From contig DFCS01000029.1 in NCBI GenBank assembly GCA_002367105.1, forward strand, positions 62,001 to 126,000: a DNA stretch of 64,000 nt, read 5' to 3'. The translations under genes were made by a program, and so were the position numbers. The notes under the pieces are model-generated. The model saw nothing but the letters and a program-made list of their open reading frames with translations, had not been told where the DNA came from and ran no database searches. Of this stretch, positions 17,316 to 26,365 are shown piece by piece; the first letter of the stretch is position 1; every line of letters starts with the position of its first letter. Origin of the DNA: Hungatella sp. UBA3048. Lineage in GTDB: Bacteria; Bacillota; Clostridia; Lachnospirales; Lachnospiraceae.

Positions 17316-17344
17316 TTGTAATTGAAGTCACCATTTTATATAAT
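17316..17344 (+). promoter_or_regulatory. Sigma-A promoter of plsC
   Basis: TTGTAA (17316-17321), a 17-base spacer and a perfect TATAAT (17339-17344) end 24 bases before the plsC start, giving a very short leader. Confidence 0.65.
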
Positions 17345-17367
17345 AGATGAAATGGAGGGCTAGATCA

Positions 17368-18129
17368 ATGATACGTTTTATTCTTGTAGCAGCAACAGTC
17401 ATCATATTTTTGATTTTAAGCATTCCGGTCATTATTTTTGAATGGCTGACCGGTAAAAAGGACCGCCGCCAGCGGGATATCCAGAGCCTGGCGGTGGTCC
17501 AATGGATTTTCCGGATCATTCTTCGTATGGCAGGCGTGAGCATCACGGTTAAGGGTAAGGAGAATATACCTTCAGACCAGGCCGTTTTGTACGTTGGAAA
17601 TCACAGGAGCTATTTCGATATTCTTGTAGGTTATGTGACGGTTCCCGACCTTATGGGATTTGTGGCAAAAAAAGAAATGGAGAAGATTCCTCTGCTTTCC
17701 ACCTGGATGAAGTATGTAAACTGTCTGTTTCTAGACAGGAAGAATTTAAAAGAAGGCTTAAAGACCATTCTCACAGGTATCGATCAGGTAAAACGAGGCG
17801 TTTCCGTCTGGATCTTCCCGGAAGGTACCAGGAACCGGGAGGAGAGTCCTTTAGATCTTATTCCTTTTAAAGAAGGAAGCCTTAAAATAGCGGAAAAAAG
17901 CGGCTGCCCGGTAGTACCGGTTGCAATTACCGGAACAGCGGAAGTGTTTGAACGGCAATTTCCCCGCATGCTTCCATCCCAGGTGACGATTGAATTTGGC
18001 AAGCCCTTTTATACAAAGGAGCTGGAGCCGGAGTTTCGGAAATTCCCAGGCGCTTATGTAGAGAATCAGATAAAGGCCATGCTGGAAGCAGAACTGAAAA
18101 GCCAGGGAAAGATTTCTGACAGGGCTTAA
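17368..18129 (+). CDS. plsC: 1-acyl-sn-glycerol-3-phosphate acyltransferase
   Basis: A 253-residue membrane-associated enzyme that makes phosphatidic acid from lysophosphatidic acid and an acyl donor. An N-terminal hydrophobic segment (about residues 3-22) is followed by the catalytic NHRSYFD motif (HX4D, about residue 78) and the substrate motif FPEGTRNR (about residue 150), then VPVAITGT. The ATG at 17368 has TGGAGGG 9 bases upstream. An earlier in-frame ATG at 17347 overlaps the promoter -10 region and was rejected. Clustering with cardiolipin synthase suggests a phospholipid neighbourhood. Confidence 0.93.
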   Translation: MIRFILVAATVIIFLILSIPVIIFEWLTGKKDRRQRDIQSLAVVQWIFRIILRMAGVSITVKGKENIPSDQAVLYVGNHRSYFDILVGYVTVPDLMGFVAKKEMEKIPLLSTWMKYVNCLFLDRKNLKEGLKTILTGIDQVKRGVSVWIFPEGTRNREESPLDLIPFKEGSLKIAEKSGCPVVPVAITGTAEVFERQFPRMLPSQVTIEFGKPFYTKELEPEFRKFPGAYVENQIKAMLEAELKSQGKISDRA

Positions 18130-18164
18130 GCACACATCAGATGAAAAAAGGAATGATAAGACCC

Positions 18165-19301
18165 ATGAAGACATTGGATTTACAGGAAATCAGAATACAG
18201 CTTGACGGGATAGACCGTGAGATTGTATCGTTATTTGAAAAGCGGATGGCGCTTAGCGGCCAGGTGGCCGAATATAAGATTGAAACAGGTAAGCAGGTTT
18301 ATGACAAGGAAAGGGAGCAGCAGAAGATCGACGCCGTGACCGGTATGGTGGAAGATGAATTCCATAAACAGGCGGTAAGGGAGCTGTTCACCCAGATGAT
18401 GACCATCAGCCGTCATTTCCAGTACAAGCTTATGGCGGAACACGGACTTAAGGCGGAATACGATTTCAAACCGGTAAAGAGTCTTCCGGTCAATCAGGCA
18501 CGGGTGGTGTATCAGGGAGTGGAAGGCGCCTACACCCATGAGGCGGCACTGAAATATTTTGGAGCCGATGCAGATATATACCATGTGGAATCCTGGGAAG
18601 CTGCCATGAAAGAGGTAGAGGCAGGCGCGGCTGATTATGCGGTTCTGCCCATTGAGAATTCCTCTGCAGGGGCAGTCACCCATAATTATGACTTACTTAT
18701 AAAATATCACAATTACATTGTGGCGGAAACCTTCCTTTCCGTAGACCATGCGCTGCTTGGGCTTTCGGAGGCAAAGGAGGAGGACATCCAGACGGTGTTT
18801 TCCCACCCCCAGGCCCTTATGCAGTGTTCTGAATTTTTAAATGCCAACAGGAACTGGAGGCAGATCAGCGTTGAGAATACTGCCATAGCCGCCAAAAAGG
18901 TCTTTGAGGATGGCGATCTATCCCAGGCGGCGGTGGCCAGTGAGATCGCAGGGAAAATTTACGGGCTGAAGGTTTTAAAATCTTCCGTCAACCATAATAA
19001 AAACAATACGACCCGGTTCATCATCCTGTCAAAGGAACCGGTATACCGGGAAGATGCGGGAAAAATAAGCATAAGCTTTGAACTGCCCCATAAGAGCGGT
19101 TCTCTTTATAATATGCTGAGCAATTTTATCTATAACGGGGTCAGCATGATGATGATCGAGTCCAGGCCCATCCTTGGAAGAAACTGGGAATACCGGTTTT
19201 TCATAGATATTGAGGGGAATTTAAGCGATGCCTCCATTCAGAATGCCTTAAAGGGAATCTCTGAAGAGGGAAGCAATATGAGGGTTTTGGGAAATTATTA
19301 A
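18165..19301 (+). CDS. pheA: Bifunctional chorismate mutase / prephenate dehydratase (P-protein)
   Basis: A 378-residue cytoplasmic enzyme that turns chorismate into phenylpyruvate, the branch to phenylalanine. The AroQ-type chorismate mutase covers about residues 1-85 (IRIQLDGIDREIVSLFEKR). Prephenate dehydratase covers about 105-285, ending with the catalytic NNTTRF motif near residue 280. A C-terminal ACT domain (about 295-375, HKSGSLYNML) gives phenylalanine feedback. The start is uncertain: ATG 18165 fits the mutase N-terminus, but in-frame ATGs at 18141 and 18153 exist and AAGGA lies between them. Confidence 0.94.
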   Translation: MKTLDLQEIRIQLDGIDREIVSLFEKRMALSGQVAEYKIETGKQVYDKEREQQKIDAVTGMVEDEFHKQAVRELFTQMMTISRHFQYKLMAEHGLKAEYDFKPVKSLPVNQARVVYQGVEGAYTHEAALKYFGADADIYHVESWEAAMKEVEAGAADYAVLPIENSSAGAVTHNYDLLIKYHNYIVAETFLSVDHALLGLSEAKEEDIQTVFSHPQALMQCSEFLNANRNWRQISVENTAIAAKKVFEDGDLSQAAVASEIAGKIYGLKVLKSSVNHNKNNTTRFIILSKEPVYREDAGKISISFELPHKSGSLYNMLSNFIYNGVSMMMIESRPILGRNWEYRFFIDIEGNLSDASIQNALKGISEEGSNMRVLGNY

Positions 19302-19322
19302 GATTCATTTAGGAGGCAAATT

Positions 19323-20627
19323 ATGAAATCCCAGGAATTGATTTTGTACCGTAATTTAAATCATCGTGAACTTTTTGACAAGATCGCCGGGCTTTTGAGC
19401 CTGGAAACGGGGTCGGAAAGAGAAACAATGCCGGATTCCTATGCCTGCGCCGGTCAGCTAACCCAGCTGGCGGCATCCTATGGCTTTGAGGGGAATCTCT
19501 GGCATTGTTTTTTAGCATTCTGCCTTACAAACAATGAAAATGCCTATAGTACCTCCTGTGAGATCGTAGGCCCCATTAAAGGGACTTTAAATGAACTGGC
19601 TGCTCATGATTTCCGTGTCATAAAGGAATTGTTTGATCATGACATCCGAAAACTGGACCGTTTAAATCCCGGAGAAGGGATTTGGACCGCCCTTTCCCAT
19701 TACCAGACGGCAGACGGCAGCAGCAAGATCTATAATAAGAGGATCAGGGACCAGATCGTTGCCCTGGCCGTTGCCTTGGAAAAAGCTGAGGATGAGACTG
19801 TTTTTGCTTCTGAGATAACAGAGTTTTACCGCAGGTTCGGAGTAGGGAAGTTTGGCCTTAATAAAGCCTTCCGCATCGAGGAGGCAATCGGCGAGCCTCA
19901 GATCCTTCCTATCACCAGCATTGAACATGTCCATTTAGACGACATCATCGGCTATCAGCTCCAAAAGCAGAAGCTGACCGAAAATACGGAGGCTTTTTTA
20001 AACGGACGGGCTGCCAATAACGTCCTGCTGTTCGGTGACAGCGGAACCGGAAAATCCTCCAGCATTAAGGCCGTGCTCAATGAATATTATGACAGAGGGC
20101 TTCGGATCATCGAGGTCTATAAGCATCAGTTCAAATCCCTTTCAAAGGTCCAGGAACAGGTGAAGGATCGGAATTACAAATTTATTATTTACATGGATGA
20201 CTTATCCTTTGAGGATTCTGAATTGGAGTATAAGTATTTAAAGGCGATCATTGAAGGCGGCCTTGGGAAAAAGCCGGGTAATGTGCTGATCTATGCCACT
20301 TCCAACCGCAGGCATCTCATACGGGAAAAATTCAGTGACAAAAGGGAGCTGGATGATGACTTACATAATAATGACACCGTCCAGGAAAAGCTTTCCCTGG
20401 TGGCGCGCTTTGGTGTGACCATCTATTACGGCTCGCCGGACAGAAGAGAATTCCAGGAGATCGTAGGGGCGCTGGCCGCCCGCAGCGATATAAACATGTC
20501 TCTGGAAGAATTGTATGCAAAAGCAAATATATGGGAACTGAACCACGGAGGCTTATCAGGCAGAACGGCAAGCCAGTTTATTACACACCTTTTGGGAACA
20601 ACCGATAAGAAAGACTTGGATATTTAA
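19323..20627 (+). CDS. DUF815 family AAA-type ATPase
   Basis: A 434-residue cytoplasmic ATP-binding protein. The C-terminal half carries Walker A GDSGTGKSSS (about residue 238), Walker B IIYMDDLSF, a sensor-like YATSNRRHLI and an arginine-containing small domain. The N-terminal half (1-190) is helical and has no recognised domain. This matches DUF815, an uncharacterised AAA family. It sits 21 bases after pheA and 37 bases before the polyphosphate genes with a good AGGAGG site, so it may be co-transcribed with Ppx/PPK1. No function is assigned. Confidence 0.85.
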   Translation: MKSQELILYRNLNHRELFDKIAGLLSLETGSERETMPDSYACAGQLTQLAASYGFEGNLWHCFLAFCLTNNENAYSTSCEIVGPIKGTLNELAAHDFRVIKELFDHDIRKLDRLNPGEGIWTALSHYQTADGSSKIYNKRIRDQIVALAVALEKAEDETVFASEITEFYRRFGVGKFGLNKAFRIEEAIGEPQILPITSIEHVHLDDIIGYQLQKQKLTENTEAFLNGRAANNVLLFGDSGTGKSSSIKAVLNEYYDRGLRIIEVYKHQFKSLSKVQEQVKDRNYKFIIYMDDLSFEDSELEYKYLKAIIEGGLGKKPGNVLIYATSNRRHLIREKFSDKRELDDDLHNNDTVQEKLSLVARFGVTIYYGSPDRREFQEIVGALAARSDINMSLEELYAKANIWELNHGGLSGRTASQFITHLLGTTDKKDLDI

Positions 20628-20664
20628 AAAGCTGCCTGACGAATGGGCAGTAAGGAGGAAAGGT

Positions 20665-22233
20665 ATGGCAATACGATTATTTGCCGCCATTGATGTAGGA
20701 TCGTTTGAACTGGAGCTTGGTATCTATGAGATTTCTGCTAAGACAGGGATCCGTAAGGTGGATCATGTCCGTCATGTCATTGCCCTTGGAAGGGACACCT
20801 ATAATGACGGAAAGATCAGCTATGAGCTGGTGGAGGAGATGTGCCAGGTCATCAAGGATTTTGCGGATATCATGCAGTCTTATAAAGTGATCGGATACCG
20901 GGCCTATGCCACCAGTGCCCTGCGGGAAGCAAAAAACAGCCGGATCGTGCTGGATCAGATCCGGGTGAGGACTGGGATTGAAGTGCGGGTCATCAGTAAC
21001 TCCGAGCAGCGGTTTATCAGTTATAAGGCCATCGCCTCAAAGGATGCGGAATTCCATAAGATCATACAAAAGGGTACAGCCATTGTGGATGTTGGTTTTG
21101 GAAGCATGCAGGTTTCCCTCTTTGACAGGGATGCCCTGGTTTCCACTCATAATCTGATGTTAGGTGTCTTAAGGATCCGTGAAATGATGGGGACCGTACA
21201 AGCCGATAACCAGATGCAGAATACCCTGATTGAGGAAATGGTGGATAATGAACTATTTACATTCCGCAAGGTTTACTTAAAGGACAGGGAGATCAAAAAT
21301 CTGATCGGAATAGGAGAAAGCATCCTTTATCTGTCCCGGGGCAGCCGCGGCGGAAAGCCTGTGGAGCGGGTCACTGCGGAGGAATTCGCATATTTTTATG
21401 AAAAGATTATGGAAATGTCCTTAGACCAGATTCAGGATCGGTTTGGAGTTAATTCGGAATATGCATCCCTCCTGGTTCCGGCGGCCATCATCTTTAAACG
21501 TGTCCTGGAACTGACCAAGGCGGAGCTTTTCTGGATTCCGGGAATCCGCTTATGCGACAGCATTGCCGCTGAATTTGCAGAAGAAACAAAGGCTGTAAAA
21601 TTCAATCATGATTTTTCCGAGGACATTCTTATGGCCTCCCGCAATATGGCAAAGCGCTATAAATGCCATGGTCCACATACGGTGAATATGGAAAAATACG
21701 TGGTAGATATCTTTGACAGCATGAAGAAATACCACGGAATGGGAAAGCGGGAACGGCTTCTTTTGCAGATCGCCGCCATCCTTCACGCCTGCGGCAAATT
21801 TATCAGCATGAGAAACCCCAGCGAATCCGCCTACCATATCATCATGTCAACAGAGATCATCGGTCTGTCCCATATGGAGCGGGAGATCGTGGCCAATGCG
21901 GTCCGCTACAACGGGGTGGAATTTGATTATAACCGGATCCACCTAAGCGAAGAGGTGTTCCGGAATACAAAGGGAGAATTTCCTCATAAGGACAGCATCA
22001 TACTTGTGGGAAAGCTGACAGCTATTTTAAGGCTTGCCAATTCCCTGGACCGCAGCCATAAGCAGAAGCTGTCAGATATCCATATGAGCGTAAAGAACGG
22101 ACAGCTGGTGGTGACCGTCTCTTATGAGGGTGATATCACCCTGGAATCCATGGCATTCCGGCAAAAAGCAGATTTTTTTGAAGAAATATTCGGAATAAGG
22201 CCCATATTAAAACAGAAGAGGAGGTTATCCTGA
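20665..22233 (+). CDS. ppx: Exopolyphosphatase / guanosine pentaphosphatase family protein with HD domain
   Basis: A 522-residue enzyme of the Ppx/GppA family that removes terminal phosphate from polyphosphate and, in some members, from pppGpp. The actin-like ATPase-fold domains hold the phosphate loops AAIDVGSFELELGI at the N-terminus, GYRAYATSALREA near residue 78 and AIVDVGFGSMQVSLF near residue 139. A C-terminal HD-like domain (about residue 335 onward) includes HACGKF near 373. Its last base overlaps the first base of ppk (TGATG), so the two are translationally coupled. Opposing synthesis and breakdown in one operon is a known arrangement. Confidence 0.92.
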   Translation: MAIRLFAAIDVGSFELELGIYEISAKTGIRKVDHVRHVIALGRDTYNDGKISYELVEEMCQVIKDFADIMQSYKVIGYRAYATSALREAKNSRIVLDQIRVRTGIEVRVISNSEQRFISYKAIASKDAEFHKIIQKGTAIVDVGFGSMQVSLFDRDALVSTHNLMLGVLRIREMMGTVQADNQMQNTLIEEMVDNELFTFRKVYLKDREIKNLIGIGESILYLSRGSRGGKPVERVTAEEFAYFYEKIMEMSLDQIQDRFGVNSEYASLLVPAAIIFKRVLELTKAELFWIPGIRLCDSIAAEFAEETKAVKFNHDFSEDILMASRNMAKRYKCHGPHTVNMEKYVVDIFDSMKKYHGMGKRERLLLQIAAILHACGKFISMRNPSESAYHIIMSTEIIGLSHMEREIVANAVRYNGVEFDYNRIHLSEEVFRNTKGEFPHKDSIILVGKLTAILRLANSLDRSHKQKLSDIHMSVKNGQLVVTVSYEGDITLESMAFRQKADFFEEIFGIRPILKQKRRLS

Positions 22234-24374
22234 TGGCAGGCACCGATGAAATATACAACAATCCTGAAAATTATGTAAACCGGGAGCTGAGCTGGATCGA
22301 ATTTAATTACCGCGTGATCAGTGAAGCGAGAGATAAAAGCCTCCCTCTTTTTGAACGGCTGAAGTTTTTAAGCATCACGGCCTCAAACCTGGATGAATTC
22401 TATATGGTCCGGGTGGCTTCCTTAAAGGATATGGTCCATGCCAAATATACAAAGCCGGATATTGCAGGTCTAAAACCGCCGGAACAGCTTGAAAAGATCA
22501 GCGTGCAGACCCATGAGCTGGTCGCTTTGCAGTATTCTACCTATAACCGTTCCCTTCTGCCCACGTTAAAGCAGAATGGACTCCGGGTGGTTCATGTCCA
22601 TGAGGACCTAAGCGAAAAAGAGGGAAGCTATGCGGACAGCTATTTTGAAAGGAATGTATATCCGGTGCTCACTCCCATGGCTGTGGATTCCTCCAGGCCA
22701 TTTCCACTGGTCCGAAATAAATCCTTAAACATCGCGGCTCTCCTTCAGAAAAAAAGCGGGGAAGAGGAACTGGAATTTGCCATGGTCCAGGTGCCAAGTG
22801 TTCTTCCAAGGATTGTGGAGCTTCCCACCGGTAAAAAGGAAGAACGGGCGGTCATTTTGCTGGAACAGATCATTGAACGGAATATCGGAAGCCTGTTTTT
22901 AAATTACAACGTCATTACAGCCCATCCCTTCCGCATCATGAGAAATGCCGACCTCACCATTGATGAGGAAGAAGCGGAGGACCTTCTTGAAGAGATCCAG
23001 AAACAGCTTAAGAAACGGCAGTGGGGCGAGGCGATCCGTCTGGAAGTGGAAGAGAAGATGGATAAACGCCTGTTAAAAATACTGAAACGGGAGTTAAGCA
23101 TCAGCTCTGCCGACATCTTTGAGATCGCAGGTCCTCTGGATCTGACCTTTCTCATGAAGATGTACGGAATGAAAGGCTTTAATCATCTTAAGGCAGTTTC
23201 CTATATTCCCCAGCAGGTTCCAAGGCTTATGAACGAGGAAGACATATTTACCAACATCCGCGGAGGCGACATTTTGCTTCATCATCCTTATGAGACCTTT
23301 GACCCTGTGGTAAATTTTGTAAAAACCGCTGCCAGTGACCCTGAAGTCCTGGCGATCAAGCAGACCCTTTACAGGGTCAGCGGAAATTCCCCCATCATTG
23401 CCGCTTTGGCAGAGGCTGCCGACAATGGCAAGCAGGTATCGGTGCTAGTGGAACTAAAGGCCCGCTTTGATGAGGAAAATAACATCAACTGGGCGAAAAA
23501 GCTGGAAAAGTCCGGCTGTCATGTCATCTATGGACTGGTAGGTTTAAAGACTCACAGCAAGATCACTCTGGTGGTGCGCAGAGAAGAGGATGGCATCCGC
23601 CGTTATGTTCATTTAGGTACCGGAAACTACAACGATTCCACAGCAAAGCTTTATACGGATCTTGGCCTCATGACCTGCAATCCTCAGATCGGGGAAGATG
23701 CCACCGCCGTATTCAACATGCTGTCAGGCTATTCCGAGCCGCTTCACTGGAATAAGCTTGTGATGGCTCCCATCTGGCTGCGGGCCAGATTTTTAAGGCT
23801 GATCCGCAGGGAGACGAAAAATGCAGAAAACGGAAAAACGGCTCACATCATGGCCAAGATGAACTCCCTTTGCGATAAGGAAATCATAGCGGCCCTTTAT
23901 GAAGCTTCCTGCGCGGGAGTGAAGATCGAATTGATCGTCCGCGGAATATGCAGCTTAAAGGCAGGAGTTCCGGGCTTAAGTGAAACGATTACTGTCCATT
24001 CCATTATTGGAAATTTCCTGGAGCATGCCCGGATCTTTTATTTTGAAAATGACAACAGTCCGGAGCTTTATATGGGAAGTGCCGACTGGATGCCCAGAAA
24101 CTTAGACCGAAGGGTGGAGATCATGTTCCCCGTAGAAGATGAAATGCTGCAGGAGCAGATCATCCATCTTCTTAAGGTGCAGTTTCAGGATAATGTGAAG
24201 GCCCATATCTTAAAAGCCGACGGAACCTATGAGAAACCTGATAAAAGGGGCAAGGTCCTGGTCAACAGCCAGGAGCAGTTCTGTGAAGAGGCCATCCAGA
24301 ATGTGAAAGCGGAGCTTGGCAAATCAGATCCGGTAGGCAGCCGGGTGTTTATTCCTACGGAAAGTCAGGGGTAG
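22233..24374 (+). CDS. ppk1: Polyphosphate kinase 1
   Basis: A 713-residue enzyme that reversibly builds polyphosphate from ATP. The N-terminal ELSWIEFNYRV and SNLDEFYMVRVASLK stretches, the middle LKARFDEENNINWA and GLKTHSKITLVVR, and YVHLGTGNYNDSTAKLYTD with the likely autophosphorylated His near residue 460 all match PPK1. The length is typical. It is coupled to ppx by the TGATG overlap. About 150 bases without a gene follow before the two-component system. Confidence 0.96.
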   Translation: MAGTDEIYNNPENYVNRELSWIEFNYRVISEARDKSLPLFERLKFLSITASNLDEFYMVRVASLKDMVHAKYTKPDIAGLKPPEQLEKISVQTHELVALQYSTYNRSLLPTLKQNGLRVVHVHEDLSEKEGSYADSYFERNVYPVLTPMAVDSSRPFPLVRNKSLNIAALLQKKSGEEELEFAMVQVPSVLPRIVELPTGKKEERAVILLEQIIERNIGSLFLNYNVITAHPFRIMRNADLTIDEEEAEDLLEEIQKQLKKRQWGEAIRLEVEEKMDKRLLKILKRELSISSADIFEIAGPLDLTFLMKMYGMKGFNHLKAVSYIPQQVPRLMNEEDIFTNIRGGDILLHHPYETFDPVVNFVKTAASDPEVLAIKQTLYRVSGNSPIIAALAEAADNGKQVSVLVELKARFDEENNINWAKKLEKSGCHVIYGLVGLKTHSKITLVVRREEDGIRRYVHLGTGNYNDSTAKLYTDLGLMTCNPQIGEDATAVFNMLSGYSEPLHWNKLVMAPIWLRARFLRLIRRETKNAENGKTAHIMAKMNSLCDKEIIAALYEASCAGVKIELIVRGICSLKAGVPGLSETITVHSIIGNFLEHARIFYFENDNSPELYMGSADWMPRNLDRRVEIMFPVEDEMLQEQIIHLLKVQFQDNVKAHILKADGTYEKPDKRGKVLVNSQEQFCEEAIQNVKAELGKSDPVGSRVFIPTESQG

Positions 24375-24525
24375 GCCAATGGAAGAGCACCCCATAGTTA
24401 CCGAATTATAGCTTTTTTGTAAGAAAATAGTAAGGCAAAGATACCTTTCTTGTGGTAAAATGGATGCAGGAATTTTCTCATAAAAAGAGAAAAGCCGCTT
24501 ACATAACGACAAGGGAGGTATTTTC

Positions 24526-25233
24526 ATGTCCGAGACAATAAGCATTTTGGTTGTGGATGATGAGAAAGAGATAGCAGACCTGGTGGAGATCTATCTGGTC
24601 AGTGATGGCTATAAAGTATATAAAGCAAATAATGCGGAAGAAGGACTGGAAGTTCTGGAAAAGAACCAGATCCATCTGGTACTTTTGGACATCATGATGC
24701 CAGGAATGGATGGCCTGCAAATGTGCAAGAAAATACGGGAGACCAATAACATTCCTATTATCATGCTCAGCGCCAAGTCCACGGATCTGGACAAAATACT
24801 GGGACTTGGAACCGGGGCAGATGACTACGTGACAAAGCCCTTTAACCCTCTGGAGCTGACGGCACGGGTAAAATCCCAGCTTCGCCGTTATACCCAGTTA
24901 AACCCCAACAGTGCGGTAAATGAAGCTGCTAAGAATGAAATCGCAATAAGAGGACTGACCATTAACAAGGATAACCATAAGGTGACTGTTTATGGGGAAG
25001 AGATCAAGCTCACCCCCATTGAGTTTGACATCCTTTACTTATTGGCCTCTAATCCCGGAAGAGTGTTCAGCACCGATGAGATTTTCGAAAAGGTGTGGAA
25101 TGAAAAGGTTTATGAGGCAAACAACACAGTTATGGTACATATCAGACGGCTGCGGGGAAAGATGAAAGAGGATACCAGACAGAACAAGATCATCACCACT
25201 GTTTGGGGGGTAGGATACAAAATTGAAAAGTGA
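24526..25233 (+). CDS. OmpR/VanR-type response regulator
   Basis: A 235-residue DNA-binding response regulator. The receiver domain (1-120) has the acidic pocket DDE at residues 11-13, phospho-acceptor Asp55 (LVLLDIMMPG) and the conserved Lys in VTKPFNP. A winged-helix OmpR domain covers about residues 140-235 (LTPIEFDILYLLASNPGRVFS). It is close to VanR-type regulators in layout. Its end overlaps the start of the histidine kinase gene by 11 bases. The tight downstream genes suggest that it controls the exported protein/ABC unit. Confidence 0.95.
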   Translation: MSETISILVVDDEKEIADLVEIYLVSDGYKVYKANNAEEGLEVLEKNQIHLVLLDIMMPGMDGLQMCKKIRETNNIPIIMLSAKSTDLDKILGLGTGADDYVTKPFNPLELTARVKSQLRRYTQLNPNSAVNEAAKNEIAIRGLTINKDNHKVTVYGEEIKLTPIEFDILYLLASNPGRVFSTDEIFEKVWNEKVYEANNTVMVHIRRLRGKMKEDTRQNKIITTVWGVGYKIEK

Positions 25234-26359
25234 CCTTAACCGCCGTTTTCATACCCGGGTCATTGCAAATATTTTTTACAGTGCAGTGGTCACGGTCCTG
25301 ATCGAGATATTTCTGGTAACCAATGTATCTTTGGTTGCCTCCTACATGAGAAACACACAAAAGGATAATGCATTTGTTGAGATGCTCACATCCTTTGATG
25401 TGGTAGTGATCCTGATATATGTGATTTTCGGGATCGGAATATTTACGGTCACCTTTCTCCTTCTCCAGGAAAAGTCCATGCGTTACATCAGCCGTATTTC
25501 TGATGCCATGCAGAGCATTTCCGAGGGAGATCTAAATATTACGGTTGACATTGAAGGGGATGATGAATTCTCTGTCATGGCTGCCAGTTTAAATAAGATG
25601 GTGGAAGATTTAAGAGGCCTCATGGATAAGGAACGTGAGGCAGAGCGTACCAAGAACGAGCTTATTACCAATATTGCTCATGATTTAAGAACTCCCTTAA
25701 CCTCCATCATCGGATATCTGGAACTTTTGTCCGGAGAAACAAAGCTTGATCCGGAAGTCCAGAAAAAGTACATAGGGATTGCATACGTTAAGACAAAGCG
25801 GCTGGAAAAGCTGATTGAGGACTTATTCGGATTTACAAAGCTGAACTATGGGAAGATCTCCATGCACGTAGCCAAGGTGGACGTGGTGAAGCTCTTAAGT
25901 CAGCTTTTGGAAGAATTTTATCCCAGTTTTGTGGATAAGAACCTATCTTATGAGCTTCAAAGCAATGTTCCCGCCCAGATGATCTCGGCGGATGGCAATC
26001 TTCTGGCCCGTCTGTTTGACAATCTGATCAACAATGCCATCAAATACGGAGCGGATGGAAAGCGCATCCTGGTAAAGGTCCATGGCAGCGAAGAACTGGT
26101 TACCATCCAGGTGATCAATTACGGTTACGTGATTCCGGAGGAAGAGCTGCCTCTTATCTTCAATAAGTTTTACCGCGTGGAACAGTCCCGGTCTACCAAT
26201 ACGGGAGGAACAGGGCTGGGGCTTGCCATCGCAAAGAATATTGTGGATATGCATGGCGGAACCATTCAAGTGACCAGTGATTTATCCGGAACGGTATTTA
26301 CGATTAAGCTGCAGGTGGATTTTGATATTAATAAAGAGAACTTTGGAAAGATAGGGTGA
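25223..26359 (+). CDS. HAMP-containing sensor histidine kinase (VanS type)
   Basis: A 378-residue membrane kinase that pairs with the preceding response regulator. Two transmembrane segments (about residues 16-40 and 58-81) enclose only a short outside loop, so it probably senses the membrane or a partner protein rather than a soluble ligand. A HAMP linker covers about 82-135, HisKA has His153 in NIAHDLRTPLT, and the HATPase domain has DNLINNAIKYG and GGTGLGLAIAKN. The start is TTG at 25223 with GGGGGTAGGA upstream, inside the end of the regulator gene. Confidence 0.93.
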   Translation: MKSDLNRRFHTRVIANIFYSAVVTVLIEIFLVTNVSLVASYMRNTQKDNAFVEMLTSFDVVVILIYVIFGIGIFTVTFLLLQEKSMRYISRISDAMQSISEGDLNITVDIEGDDEFSVMAASLNKMVEDLRGLMDKEREAERTKNELITNIAHDLRTPLTSIIGYLELLSGETKLDPEVQKKYIGIAYVKTKRLEKLIEDLFGFTKLNYGKISMHVAKVDVVKLLSQLLEEFYPSFVDKNLSYELQSNVPAQMISADGNLLARLFDNLINNAIKYGADGKRILVKVHGSEELVTIQVINYGYVIPEEELPLIFNKFYRVEQSRSTNTGGTGLGLAIAKNIVDMHGGTIQVTSDLSGTVFTIKLQVDFDINKENFGKIG

Positions 26360-26365
26360 CAGAGA

